Under the pieces are notes generated by a model that worked only from the letters and a program-made list of their open reading frames with translations, was not told where the DNA came from and searched no databases. From positions 1 through 40,704 of the forward strand of contig VXMI01000075.1 of assembly GCA_009841165.1 (NCBI GenBank): a stretch of 40,704 nt of DNA, read 5' to 3'. The stretch's first letter is position 1. The number at the start of each line of letters is the position of its first letter. Shown in pieces: positions 1-8,117 of the stretch. The stretch comes from Gemmatimonadota bacterium. Its GTDB lineage: Bacteria; Gemmatimonadota; Gemmatimonadetes; Longimicrobiales; Gaopeijiaceae. The translations under genes were made by a program, and so were the position numbers.

Positions 1-1105
1 TGGTCACCCGTCCGACAACCATCAGTCTGCGCGACGACGCCTCGGGCCGCAGATGGCGCTTGTACAGGTCCACGCTGAAGATCGTCGCGGCGGAGTTCAG
101 CATCGAATCGAGGGAGCTCATCACCGCCCCGAAAAGCGCGGCGAACATCGCGCCGGTCAGCCCCGCGGGCAGCAGTTCGCGCATCATCACCGGGTAGGCC
201 TGGTCGGGGTTGGTCACCTGATCGGCGAACAGCTCGGCGGCCATGATCCCCGGGAACACGATGATGAACGGGATCGCCAGCTTGATGAACCCGGCCAGGA
301 AGATGCCGCGCTGACCGTCCGCCAGACTCCGGGCCGCCAGCGTCCGCTGAGTGATGAACTGATTCAATCCCCAGTAGAAGAGGTTCGGGATCCAGAGCCC
401 GCCCACGAAGACCGCGAGCCACGGCATCTCCGGGTGATTCCACGGGAGGACGGTGTGCAGCTTGCCGTCGGCGGCTTCGAGAAACGGCGCGATCCCCCCC
501 ATCGCGCGGAAGCCCAGCACGGTCACCACCACTCCACCGAGGAGCAGCGCCACCCCCTGCAGCAGGTCGGACCATACGACCGCCTTGAGCCCCCCGTAGA
601 TCGTGTAGCCCCCGGCCAGGATGCCGATCAGCCAGATGCCCAGGTTCGTGTCGATACCGAAGATCGATTCGAGCGCCAGGGCGCCGGAATACAGCACCGT
701 CGCCAGCGCGACGAACACGTACGCGGCCATGATGAAGGCGGCCATCAGCGTCCGGGTGCGGACGTCGTACCGGAACTCGAGGTATTCGGGGATCGTGTAG
801 ATGCCCGCCTGCAGGAAGCGCGGCAGGAAGAATAGCCCCACCAGCACAAGCGTGACCGCCGCCATCCACTCGTAGCTGGCGATCGCCAGGCCCAGCTCGT
901 AGCCCCGCCCCGCCATCCCCACGAAGTGCTCGGTCGAGATGTTGGACGCGATCAGCGAGAACCCGATCAGCCACCAGGGCAGGTTGCGCCCGGCCAGGAA
1001 GTAGTCTGCGGCGTCGTGCTTCCCGCGTGAGGCGTAGAGCGAGATCCCCACGACCACGAGGAGAAAGCCGACGAAAGCCGCGATGTCGAGCGGTTGAAAG
1101 GACAT
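1..1105 (-). CDS. Sodium/solute symporter (SSS family, SGLT-like), C-terminus cut by window edge
   Basis: The frame opens at an ATG at 1105, preceded by GGAG about 8 nt upstream, and stays open to base 1, giving 368 codons of a protein that normally has 500-600 residues. It is very hydrophobic with many membrane helices. An early segment reads SLIASNISTEHFVGMAG, matching the SLxASNIxxxHFVGxAG signature of the SGLT/SLC5 branch, and a later LNQFITQRTLAARS matches the helix carrying the Q(Y/F)IxQR motif of sugar symporters. The role is Na+-driven uptake of a sugar or related solute across the inner membrane. The gene is divergent from a GH63-type glycosidase with only 51 bp between starts, which suggests a carbohydrate substrate. 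Family is secure; substrate is inferred. Confidence 0.93.
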   Translation of the reverse strand, partial: MSFQPLDIAAFVGFLLVVVGISLYASRGKHDAADYFLAGRNLPWWLIGFSLIASNISTEHFVGMAGRGYELGLAIASYEWMAAVTLVLVGLFFLPRFLQAGIYTIPEYLEFRYDVRTRTLMAAFIMAAYVFVALATVLYSGALALESIFGIDTNLGIWLIGILAGGYTIYGGLKAVVWSDLLQGVALLLGGVVVTVLGFRAMGGIAPFLEAADGKLHTVLPWNHPEMPWLAVFVGGLWIPNLFYWGLNQFITQRTLAARSLADGQRGIFLAGFIKLAIPFIIVFPGIMAAELFADQVTNPDQAYPVMMRELLPAGLTGAMFAALFGAVMSSLDSMLNSAATIFSVDLYKRHLRPEASSRRLMVVGRVT

Positions 1106-1156
1106 GTTCCCGGCTCCAGGTTTCGAGCAGGAGCCAACCTAACGGGGAGACTTCGA

Positions 1157-3178
1157 ATGCGCATCCAGACGGTCCGGGGCCTTGCGGGCGTCGCTGTCGT
1201 GGCGTGGATCGCGGCCTGTTCAGGGCCCGAGCCGCCCGGTGGATCTTCCGCCGACGAGCGCGGGACGCACCCGGAAAGCGCCATCCCGGCCACGGCCCGG
1301 GACATGTGGCCCGACCGCCTCGCCGAGTACCACGGGCATGTGGGCGACGTCCCGGAGTACCGGGCCATCCAAACGAGACTTGCGCAGGGCTGGAACACCT
1401 GGGACAGCCGCGACGTGCTGCGCTACGTGCTCCTGCCCGAGGGCCTTGCCGTCGACCTGGCGATCAAGCGGCACGCATGGCTCGAGGAGGGCTATCTGGG
1501 CGAAGCGCTGATCGGGCGGCGGGGCGACGATGTCGAGGTGATCCGCCCCGGCGTCCACGCTCTAGACGGCTCCTACATGCGGCTCGACATCGAGTGGCAG
1601 GGCCTCTCGGCTACGGTCGAGGCGGGCCACGCGGGAGACGACCTGGTCGTCCTGATCACCCCCCAGACAGAGGACTCAACCTACTACGAACTGGTGGTCG
1701 CCGCGGGACTGGCCTGGAACCGTCCCGGCGCGGTCGAAACATCTGCAGACGGCCTGGTGGCGCAGCTCCCCACCGGCACGCAGACCATCCACGTCGCCGG
1801 GATCGCGGAGCACGATCCGTACACCGGGACGCTCCTCCCGCACAGGGTTGTGCGGCTCGATGGCGCGGTGGGCATATCGAGCGGCCAGCGCCGTAGCGCG
1901 CAGCAGATCCGCACGGCGCTCGATGCCGCCGAGCACGCGGTACACACCCGCGCCGACCGCTACGGCGACCTCGCCGACGCCTACCTCGCCGTCACCTCCG
2001 GCATCGCCTGGAACACCATCTACGAGCCGCGCCACGAGCGCGTGGTCTCAACCGTGGGCCGCCTGTGGAACAGGGAGTACGGCGGCGTGGCCCTCTTCGG
2101 CTGGGACAACTTTTTCCTGGCCTACATGACCGCGCTCGACAGCCGCGACCTCGCCCTCGCCAACGTCATCGAGCACCTGCGGGGCGCCACGGCCGAGGGA
2201 TTCCTCCCCAACGACAACCGGGGCAACGGCAGCAAGTCGTGGGACCGCTCCCAGCCGCCCGTCGGCGGCATCATGGTGCGGGAGGTCTACCGCCGATACC
2301 CCGAGCCGTGGTTCCTGGAAGCCGCCTTCGATCCGCTCCTGGCCTGGAACCGCTGGTGGCCCACGAAGCGGCTCAACGAAGGGCTCCTCAGCTACGGCTC
2401 CCACGAGGCACGGAACCCGTTCGACGAGCCGGCCGTGCGCACGAAGATCACCGCCGGCTACGAGTCCGGCATGGACGACTCGCCCATGTACGAGGATGTC
2501 CCCTTCAATCGCGAGAAGAACACGCTCGAGCTTCAGGACGTGGGCCTGACGAGCCTCTACATCGCCGATTGCCTGGCCCTGGCCGAGCTCGCAACCGTGC
2601 TGGGGCGGGACGCCGAGGCCGAGGAGCTGACCAACCGTGCTCGCCGGTTCTCGGAAGCGCTGGACGGCCTGTGGGTCGAGGAGCGCGGCTACTACCTGAA
2701 CTACCGCACGGATCTCGACCGGCCCTCGACCCGCCGCTCCCCAACGCTGTTCTACCCGCTCCTTGCCGGAGTGCCCGCCGCGCCGCGCGCAGAGCGCATG
2801 ATCAGGGAGCATCTGCTCAATCCGGCCGAATTCTGGGGCGACTACGTCCTCCCCTCCACGACGCGCGACGATCCCTCCTTCCCTCGCCAGAGATACTGGA
2901 AGGGAGCGATATGGCCGCCCTTGAACTTCCTCACCTACCTCGGACTGCGTCGGGCGGGGGCCCACGATGTGGCGTCCGAGCTGTCGCGGCGCTCGCTGGA
3001 CATGTTTGTGGCCGAGTGGAACCGCAAGGGGTACGTGAGCGAGAACTATTCGTCGATCACCGGTGCGGGCGACGACGAGCGATTGTCGAGCGATCCCTTC
3101 CACTCCTGGGGCGGACTCTTCGGGATCATGGCGTTCGTCGAGGCGGGGCACCTGGCGGGGCCGGAGGAAGGGCTTTAG
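1157..3178 (+). CDS. GH63-type (alpha/alpha)6-barrel glycosidase lipoprotein
   Basis: 673 residues. The ATG at 1157 is preferred over one at 1094 because GGGGAG lies 7 nt upstream and the product then begins with a lipoprotein signal ending IAAC (Cys21). The C-terminal two thirds carry glucosidase/trehalase-clan motifs: WDNFF at 316-320, ESGMD at 436-440 (the Asp corresponds to the general acid of ESGWD in trehalases), RYWKGAIWPP, ENYSS with Glu629 as candidate general base, and FHSWGG near the end. These fit family GH63, inverting hydrolysis of an alpha-glucoside. The N-terminal third is probably a beta-sandwich domain. The protein would be anchored in the envelope, where it could release sugar for the divergent symporter. 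The linkage cleaved cannot be read from sequence. Confidence 0.85.
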   Translation: MRIQTVRGLAGVAVVAWIAACSGPEPPGGSSADERGTHPESAIPATARDMWPDRLAEYHGHVGDVPEYRAIQTRLAQGWNTWDSRDVLRYVLLPEGLAVDLAIKRHAWLEEGYLGEALIGRRGDDVEVIRPGVHALDGSYMRLDIEWQGLSATVEAGHAGDDLVVLITPQTEDSTYYELVVAAGLAWNRPGAVETSADGLVAQLPTGTQTIHVAGIAEHDPYTGTLLPHRVVRLDGAVGISSGQRRSAQQIRTALDAAEHAVHTRADRYGDLADAYLAVTSGIAWNTIYEPRHERVVSTVGRLWNREYGGVALFGWDNFFLAYMTALDSRDLALANVIEHLRGATAEGFLPNDNRGNGSKSWDRSQPPVGGIMVREVYRRYPEPWFLEAAFDPLLAWNRWWPTKRLNEGLLSYGSHEARNPFDEPAVRTKITAGYESGMDDSPMYEDVPFNREKNTLELQDVGLTSLYIADCLALAELATVLGRDAEAEELTNRARRFSEALDGLWVEERGYYLNYRTDLDRPSTRRSPTLFYPLLAGVPAAPRAERMIREHLLNPAEFWGDYVLPSTTRDDPSFPRQRYWKGAIWPPLNFLTYLGLRRAGAHDVASELSRRSLDMFVAEWNRKGYVSENYSSITGAGDDERLSSDPFHSWGGLFGIMAFVEAGHLAGPEEGL

Positions 3179-3260
3179 CAGCCCTGCAACCAATCGGACA
3201 TTCGTGGTGTCCACACGGTAACGTCCCATGGAGAGATCCGAGTTCGCGAGGTCGACATAA

Positions 3261-4442
3261 ATGACGCCAGTTCCGGTCAGGCAAGGACGCATGTTGGCAG
3301 GTGCGGTCCTGACGGCGGCCATGGGTGCCTGCGCGCTCGCGGAAGACGAAGGCGGGACACGCATCGTCGAGAGCACACTGGCGTCGAGCTGGCAGTCCAC
3401 CGGCGAATGGACGCTGGAGGAGGATCTGCGGCTGTCCGGCCCCCCCGGAGGCTATTTCGGCATCGTCGGCGCGCTCACCACGGACTCCCGCGACAACATC
3501 TTCGTGCTCGATGGCATGGCCCAGCAGATCCACGTCTTCGCCCCCGACGGCGCCCACCTCCGGACGGTCGGCGGGAAGGGCGAAGGCCCGGGCGAGTTCC
3601 GGATGGCGACCGCGCTGGCCATCGGGCCGGGCGACAGCCTGTGGGTCACGGATCCGATGACGAGACGCTATTCCGTGTTCGGTCCGAATGGCGGGTTTGC
3701 GAGGGGGCTGACCCGCGGGATCAACGGGGAGGCAAGCGGACAGCGGTGCAGCCTGACGGTGGACGGCAGCTACCTGGAGTGGGCCACGCGCTTTCCGAAC
3801 GAGGAGAGGACGGGAGATCTGTCCGACATCGATCTGCTGCACTTTCATCCCGTGCGGGTCTCGATCCGCGACGGAGGCCAGGACACCCTGCCGCGACTGG
3901 TGTTCACGCCGGAGATGGCGGACATGCCGTCCATGGGGATGCGCAGACCGGTCTGGATCGCCCCGGCCCTTCGACGAGCCTTCGGCTGCAGCGGCAGTCT
4001 GTGGTTTGCGCAAAGCGGCGAGTACCGTCTCTACAAGCGCACTCTTGAAGGAGACACCACCGTGATCACTTCGCTGGTGGACGCCAGGCCCGCCGATGTC
4101 AACGAGGCCGACCGGGACGAGATCCGGCGCGTGTTCGATGGCCGTCCGGACGTGTTGGCGGACCAGCTGCGCGCCCTCCCGGAGAAGAAGCCGATCATCG
4201 AATCGATGTTCGTGGACGGGGCGGGCCACGTGTACGTGATCCCTGAGACAGAGCGAGCGGAACCGGGCACCGCCATCGACGTGTTCGGTGAAGACGGAAC
4301 GTTCGTGGGCCGGATGCCGGTCCCGGAAACCGTCACGCTGACCTACGAGTGGGCTGCGCACGCGACCCCGGACTACCTGCTCTTCGCTGCTGCGGATGAC
4401 GCCGGCACCCCCTACGTCACCCGGCTGAGGATCCGGCGGTAA
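3261..4442 (+). CDS. Six-bladed beta-propeller lipoprotein (NHL-like)
   Basis: 393 residues with a lipoprotein signal ending MGAC near residue 24. A second in-frame ATG at 3291, with AGGA 7 nt upstream, could be the true start and keeps the same lipobox. The body has propeller-blade repeats such as DNIFVLDGMAQQIHVFAPDG followed by GGKGEGPGEF. That GxGEGPGEF motif is typical of the 6-bladed propeller lipoproteins found in several copies in Gemmatimonadota and Bacteroidota. Likely exported and lipid-anchored; ligand or enzymatic role unknown. It lies just upstream of an ECF sigma gene (2 bp gap), so it may be cotranscribed with that regulatory module. A paralogue with the same layout lies at 8118-9275. 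Confidence 0.82.
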   Translation: MTPVPVRQGRMLAGAVLTAAMGACALAEDEGGTRIVESTLASSWQSTGEWTLEEDLRLSGPPGGYFGIVGALTTDSRDNIFVLDGMAQQIHVFAPDGAHLRTVGGKGEGPGEFRMATALAIGPGDSLWVTDPMTRRYSVFGPNGGFARGLTRGINGEASGQRCSLTVDGSYLEWATRFPNEERTGDLSDIDLLHFHPVRVSIRDGGQDTLPRLVFTPEMADMPSMGMRRPVWIAPALRRAFGCSGSLWFAQSGEYRLYKRTLEGDTTVITSLVDARPADVNEADRDEIRRVFDGRPDVLADQLRALPEKKPIIESMFVDGAGHVYVIPETERAEPGTAIDVFGEDGTFVGRMPVPETVTLTYEWAAHATPDYLLFAAADDAGTPYVTRLRIRR

Positions 4443-4444
4443 CG

Positions 4445-5167
4445 ATGTCGTCGTCGCACTCCGCCGCCGCCCCGAAGCTCGGGCCCCTGGTGCCCGGCAC
4501 CATGGCCCCACCCGGCGCACGCGACAGCCGTGCCGCCGATCCCCGCAGTGCAACCAATCACCGCCCCCTCGGTGTCAGCGGTTCGACAACAAAAGACCCG
4601 GCGCGGGACCGGAGACTCGGCTCGGTGACGGAAGCGCAACTCATACAGCGGTTGAAGGACGGAGATCAGTCGGTCGCACGCACGCTGTACGATTCGCACG
4701 TCGACCGGATCTTCCGGCTTTGCTACCGGTTTGCGGGGGAGTACGACCTCGCGCAGGACTTCACGCAGGAAACGTTCGTGCGCGCATTCACCAAGATCGG
4801 CATGTTCCGCGGCGAGGCGGCATTCGGCACCTGGATCGCGGCGATCGCGACGACGGTCTCGCTGAACGAGCTGCGGCGGATCAAGCGTTTCCGCAACCGC
4901 GAGACTCCCCTCAACGACGAACTCCGGGGCCGCAGCCCGTCTTCGACCATCGAACCGGACGTCAAGGAGGACCTCTACCGCGCCATCGACCGACTCCCGG
5001 AGCGCAGCCGCGCCGTATTCGTCTTGCACGACGTGGAGGGCTACACCCACGAGGAAATCGGCACGATCCTCGGCATCCATCCGGGGACGTCCAAGTCGCA
5101 GCTCTCCCGCGCCCGGGCACGGTTGCGCAAGGCCCTCGCGGTCCACGCGTCGGAGTGGAAGTCATGA
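4445..5167 (+). CDS. ECF-type RNA polymerase sigma factor
   Basis: 240 residues from the ATG at 4445. The first 60 residues are Pro/Ala-rich and unlike sigma factors, so translation may really begin at the GTG at 4625 (VTEAQLIQRL), giving a normal-length ECF factor of about 180 residues. Region 2 is visible as YDLAQDFTQETFVRAF with a following GTWIAAIATTVSLNELRR. Region 4 reads LPERSRAVFVLHDVEGYTHEEIGTI, then a helix-turn-helix ending SQLSRARARLRKAL. It directs RNA polymerase to a specific promoter set. Its stop overlaps the start of the next gene by 4 bp (ATGA), the usual coupling of an ECF factor to its antagonist. Confidence 0.93.
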   Translation: MSSSHSAAAPKLGPLVPGTMAPPGARDSRAADPRSATNHRPLGVSGSTTKDPARDRRLGSVTEAQLIQRLKDGDQSVARTLYDSHVDRIFRLCYRFAGEYDLAQDFTQETFVRAFTKIGMFRGEAAFGTWIAAIATTVSLNELRRIKRFRNRETPLNDELRGRSPSSTIEPDVKEDLYRAIDRLPERSRAVFVLHDVEGYTHEEIGTILGIHPGTSKSQLSRARARLRKALAVHASEWKS

Positions 5168-6195
5168 GCGACCTCGATCGATTCACGGCATTCCTCCGGC
5201 GCGCGGCAGCGAACTACAACGAGCCGCCCGAAGTCCCCGCGGAAGCGATCTGGAGGGGGGTGGAGGAGGGTGTCGGGGACAACGCAGCTTCCTCTCGGAG
5301 CCCCACCGGCGGCCTCGGCGATGCGGGCGCGCCTGCGGGTGCCGCCCCGGCCGACGACGCCCCAATCATCGCGCGTGGCTACCGTGCACCGCCCCCACCT
5401 CCCCGCGACGAAATGTGGGACCGGATCGAGGCGTCCTGGGCGCTGCGCGAGGCTGCCGATTCGGCCTCGGATGGCACTCGCGCTGCACCGCGCCGGCGTC
5501 CGGCGTGGGTTGGCCGGCGCGGGACGCGTGGTTGGGCCGTGGCGCTCGCGGCGGCGGCGTCGCTGGTTCTGGGAATTGCGCTCGGGCGCACGACGCGGAC
5601 CGTATCACCCGGTGAGGCGACGACCGCTGCTCCGCCCGCCGTCGCCGCGACCGCCGAAACCGTGGCTCCGCGCGCCACCGTGGCAGAGCACGAACCGCGG
5701 CAACCGGACGCCTCCTCCTCATCGGCCATCGACGTGGCGGGCGCTGAATTGGCGACTGTCATCGAAGCTGCAGAAACCCGCGAACGTGGGGAAGCAGCGA
5801 ACCGCAACGTGGGGCCGGTCGACGCGCCGGAGCTCGCACCGGTTCGAGGCAACCGATTCGAGCCCGAGCACGACTACGTCACCGCCCGGCACCTGGAACG
5901 GGCCGCCATCCTGCTCACCGCCTTTCGGACGGATCGGCGCACCCCCGCATCCGAGCAGGACTTGGCGCAATGGGCGCGCGAGCTGCTCCTGGACACCCGC
6001 ATGTTCCTGGGATTGTCCGACTTCAGTTCGCCAATCGAGCAGGCTCTGCTTGAGGACCTGGAACTCGTCCTGATCCAGATTGCCGGCCTGGGCCCCGGCG
6101 CGCCGGATTTCGAATGGGCCCTGGCGCGTGAGAGCATGGAGCGGCGCGCCACATTGACGCGACTGCGCGCCGTGAGCGCGGAAGCCGAAACCTGA
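5164..6195 (+). CDS. Putative anti-sigma/regulatory membrane protein coupled to ECF sigma
   Basis: 343 residues. The start at 5164 overlaps the sigma stop (ATGA), so the two are translationally coupled. The cytoplasmic N-terminus (about 1-115) contains two similar helices, PAEAIWRGVEEG and RDEMWDRIEASW, separated by a low-complexity Ala/Pro stretch. One transmembrane helix, WAVALAAAASLVLGIALG, follows. The periplasmic part has an Ala/Thr-rich linker and a helical C-terminal domain (about 235-343). There is no HxxxCxxC zinc motif, so this is not a classical ZAS anti-sigma factor; position, topology and coupling suggest the role. No definite family recognised. Confidence 0.7.
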   Translation: MSDLDRFTAFLRRAAANYNEPPEVPAEAIWRGVEEGVGDNAASSRSPTGGLGDAGAPAGAAPADDAPIIARGYRAPPPPPRDEMWDRIEASWALREAADSASDGTRAAPRRRPAWVGRRGTRGWAVALAAAASLVLGIALGRTTRTVSPGEATTAAPPAVAATAETVAPRATVAEHEPRQPDASSSSAIDVAGAELATVIEAAETRERGEAANRNVGPVDAPELAPVRGNRFEPEHDYVTARHLERAAILLTAFRTDRRTPASEQDLAQWARELLLDTRMFLGLSDFSSPIEQALLEDLELVLIQIAGLGPGAPDFEWALARESMERRATLTRLRAVSAEAET

Positions 6196-6250
6196 CAACG
6201 GGAGATCGAATCGCAGCTGCGAAACGCGGCGCGACGAAGGAGGCAGAGAG

Positions 6251-8005
6251 ATGAAGAGCCGAAGTGAGACGACAAGGGGCAGGAAGATGGTAACGGTCGC
6301 CGGAATGGCCCTGGCCCTCTTCCCGGTGGCCGACGCAACGACGAGGACCGCCGGTTCGGGTTCCCCATCCTTGTGGGGGAGCGGCCATCTCGCCGCGCAG
6401 AGTGTTGTAGAGGAAAGGCTGTTCCTGGCGGCGAGGTCGCTAATCAACCAGACGAACTGGCAGGACGCCGCCAACAGATTCCGACAACTCCGCGAGCGCT
6501 TCCCCGGAGGATACCACGTCAGCGATTCGTTCTATTGGGAGGCCTTCGCCCGTCATCGATTGGGCCAAAGGGAACAGGCTGTCCTGCTGCTGGACCACAT
6601 GCTGGAGCAGGTTCCGGATACCATTTCAACCGATGGAGCGGACTACCATCGCGTGAACGACGCGCGTCAGCTCCGTCTTCGGATCCTCGGAGAGATGGCG
6701 GAGCAGGGCGATCCCCGTGCGGCGCAAGAGGTGCTGCGCCAGTCGGATTTGGCCATTGGGCCCGCACCGGATTCTCTTCCGATCGAGATCACGCCGACTC
6801 TGGATTCGCTCGCGACCGAGGCCGAACGGGCGCGCGCGCGGGCGGAAGCGATTGCACCGACCCTGGATTCCCTTGCGACGGCGATGGCGCTGCTCGCCGA
6901 CACGGTCGAGGAGGCGAACCGAGCGAACTGGGAGGTGCTGTCCGACACTGACGGTGATGTGCTTCTCCGGGCGAACAACGTCACATTCACGTCACTCGGC
7001 GACATGTGGGAGTTCTTTTCGGACGGGCTCAGACTCACGCACCGTCGCCAGCTGCCCGAACACTGTGACGAAGCGTCGGTTCAGCAGGAGGCGCTCACCG
7101 CACTGATGCGCCTGGAAACGGACCGCGTCGAGATCCTGCGCAGTGTGATCCAACGGAGCGACGAGTGCTCCGTCAATCTGCGCGCATACGCGGTCGAGCG
7201 ACTCGCGCGCGAAGAGACCGAGGAAGCACAGCAGGAACTGATCGCTCTGACCACCAGCCATCCGGACCTCGAGACCAGACGGTCGGCCGTGCAGGGCCTG
7301 CGGCGGTTCGATACCCAGGCAGCCGTGGACGCCCTCGCGGTCGTACTCACGCAATCGGACGACGCGGAGATCCAGGACGCGGCAATCCAGGGGCTCCAGC
7401 GGACCGAAAACGCGGGCGCCCTCACGGCTCTCGAGACCTATGCCGCCGACGCGTCCAGGCCGGAGGATCTCCGTGAGGACGCCATAGTGGCGCTGGGCAG
7501 ACGAACCGATATCGACGCCGGTGTCCTGATCCGGCTCTATCCTGTACTCGATACCGAGGAGTTGAAGTCAGCCCTCATAGGAAGACTGCGGCGAATCGCG
7601 GAGGAGGGTAACGAGCAGGCGCAGAACTGGCTCTTCGATCTGACCTTCGATGTGAGCGAATCGGTCGACATTCGCTCGGAGGCCCTTGACGCCTGGTCAA
7701 GGAGCCCGTCACTGCCGTTGTCCGTCTTCACCGAGGCCTACGGACGGCACGGACAGCGCAGTGAATCCAGGTTGAGAGAAAGGATCTTCTACGCCCTTTA
7801 CCGCAGGGTTGATCAGGCCGGCGACGAGGCCATCAAGTCGGACGCGGTGGTGAGGATGATCGAACTCGCCCGGATGGAAACCGATCCGGAGGTACGTGAA
7901 CGCGCCGTATACTGGCTGGGCAGAACCGGTTCCCCCGAGGCGGTCGAGTTCCTGCTGGAATTGCTGCGCAGAACCCCGCGGGATACGTTGCCGAGGAACG
8001 GGTGA
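6251..8005 (+). CDS. Exported HEAT-repeat protein with N-terminal TPR-like region
   Basis: 584 residues, ATG preceded by a strong AAGGAGG 7 nt upstream. The N-terminus has basic residues and a hydrophobic stretch (MVTVAGMALALFPVADA) consistent with a signal peptide. Residues about 55-130 look like a TPR/tol-pal-type helical repeat (NWQDAANRFRQLRERFPGG). A charged probable coiled coil spans about 180-225, containing the pair LDSLATEAERARARAEAIAPT and a second LDSLATAMALL. From about 280 to the end are HEAT repeats, for example RAYAVERLAREETEEAQQ and ETRRSAVQGLRRFDTQAA. Probably a periplasmic scaffold working with the sigma/anti-sigma pair just upstream. Nothing enzymatic is seen. Confidence 0.82.
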   Translation: MKSRSETTRGRKMVTVAGMALALFPVADATTRTAGSGSPSLWGSGHLAAQSVVEERLFLAARSLINQTNWQDAANRFRQLRERFPGGYHVSDSFYWEAFARHRLGQREQAVLLLDHMLEQVPDTISTDGADYHRVNDARQLRLRILGEMAEQGDPRAAQEVLRQSDLAIGPAPDSLPIEITPTLDSLATEAERARARAEAIAPTLDSLATAMALLADTVEEANRANWEVLSDTDGDVLLRANNVTFTSLGDMWEFFSDGLRLTHRRQLPEHCDEASVQQEALTALMRLETDRVEILRSVIQRSDECSVNLRAYAVERLAREETEEAQQELIALTTSHPDLETRRSAVQGLRRFDTQAAVDALAVVLTQSDDAEIQDAAIQGLQRTENAGALTALETYAADASRPEDLREDAIVALGRRTDIDAGVLIRLYPVLDTEELKSALIGRLRRIAEEGNEQAQNWLFDLTFDVSESVDIRSEALDAWSRSPSLPLSVFTEAYGRHGQRSESRLRERIFYALYRRVDQAGDEAIKSDAVVRMIELARMETDPEVRERAVYWLGRTGSPEAVEFLLELLRRTPRDTLPRNG

Positions 8006-8026
8006 TCGTCCGCGCGTTCCGCGCCG

Positions 8027-8052
8027 GAGATTGTGATTCGTTTCACAATCTC
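8027..8052. promoter_or_regulatory. CRP/FNR-type palindrome upstream of propeller lipoprotein
   Basis: A perfect 10-bp inverted repeat with a 6-nt spacer contains TGTGA (8032-8036), N6, TCACA (8043-8047), which is the consensus core of CRP-family operators. Its centre is about 78 bp before the ATG at 8118 and 35 bp after the HEAT-gene stop. It could instead act as a hairpin terminator for the upstream gene, but no T-run follows on the plus strand. The exact match to the CRP half-site spacing makes an operator the better reading. No cognate regulator is in this window. Confidence 0.55.
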
Positions 8053-8117
8053 GCTGGGCATGGCGCGGGATGTCGGCTGACGGGCAACTCCCAAGTCGCA
8101 AACCAAAGGGTCACCAA

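Noticed and set aside
53-835. Long plus-strand open frame
   Set aside because: Arg/Gln/His-rich composition of an antisense shadow; it lies wholly opposite the symporter gene.
2048-3400. 450-codon minus-strand open frame
   Set aside because: Antisense to the GH63 gene, without domain motifs or ribosome-binding site; typical of high-GC DNA.
4720-5163. Extended N-terminus for the anti-sigma-like gene
   Set aside because: This part is an alternate frame of the sigma gene; the ATG at 5164 with ATGA coupling is the natural start.
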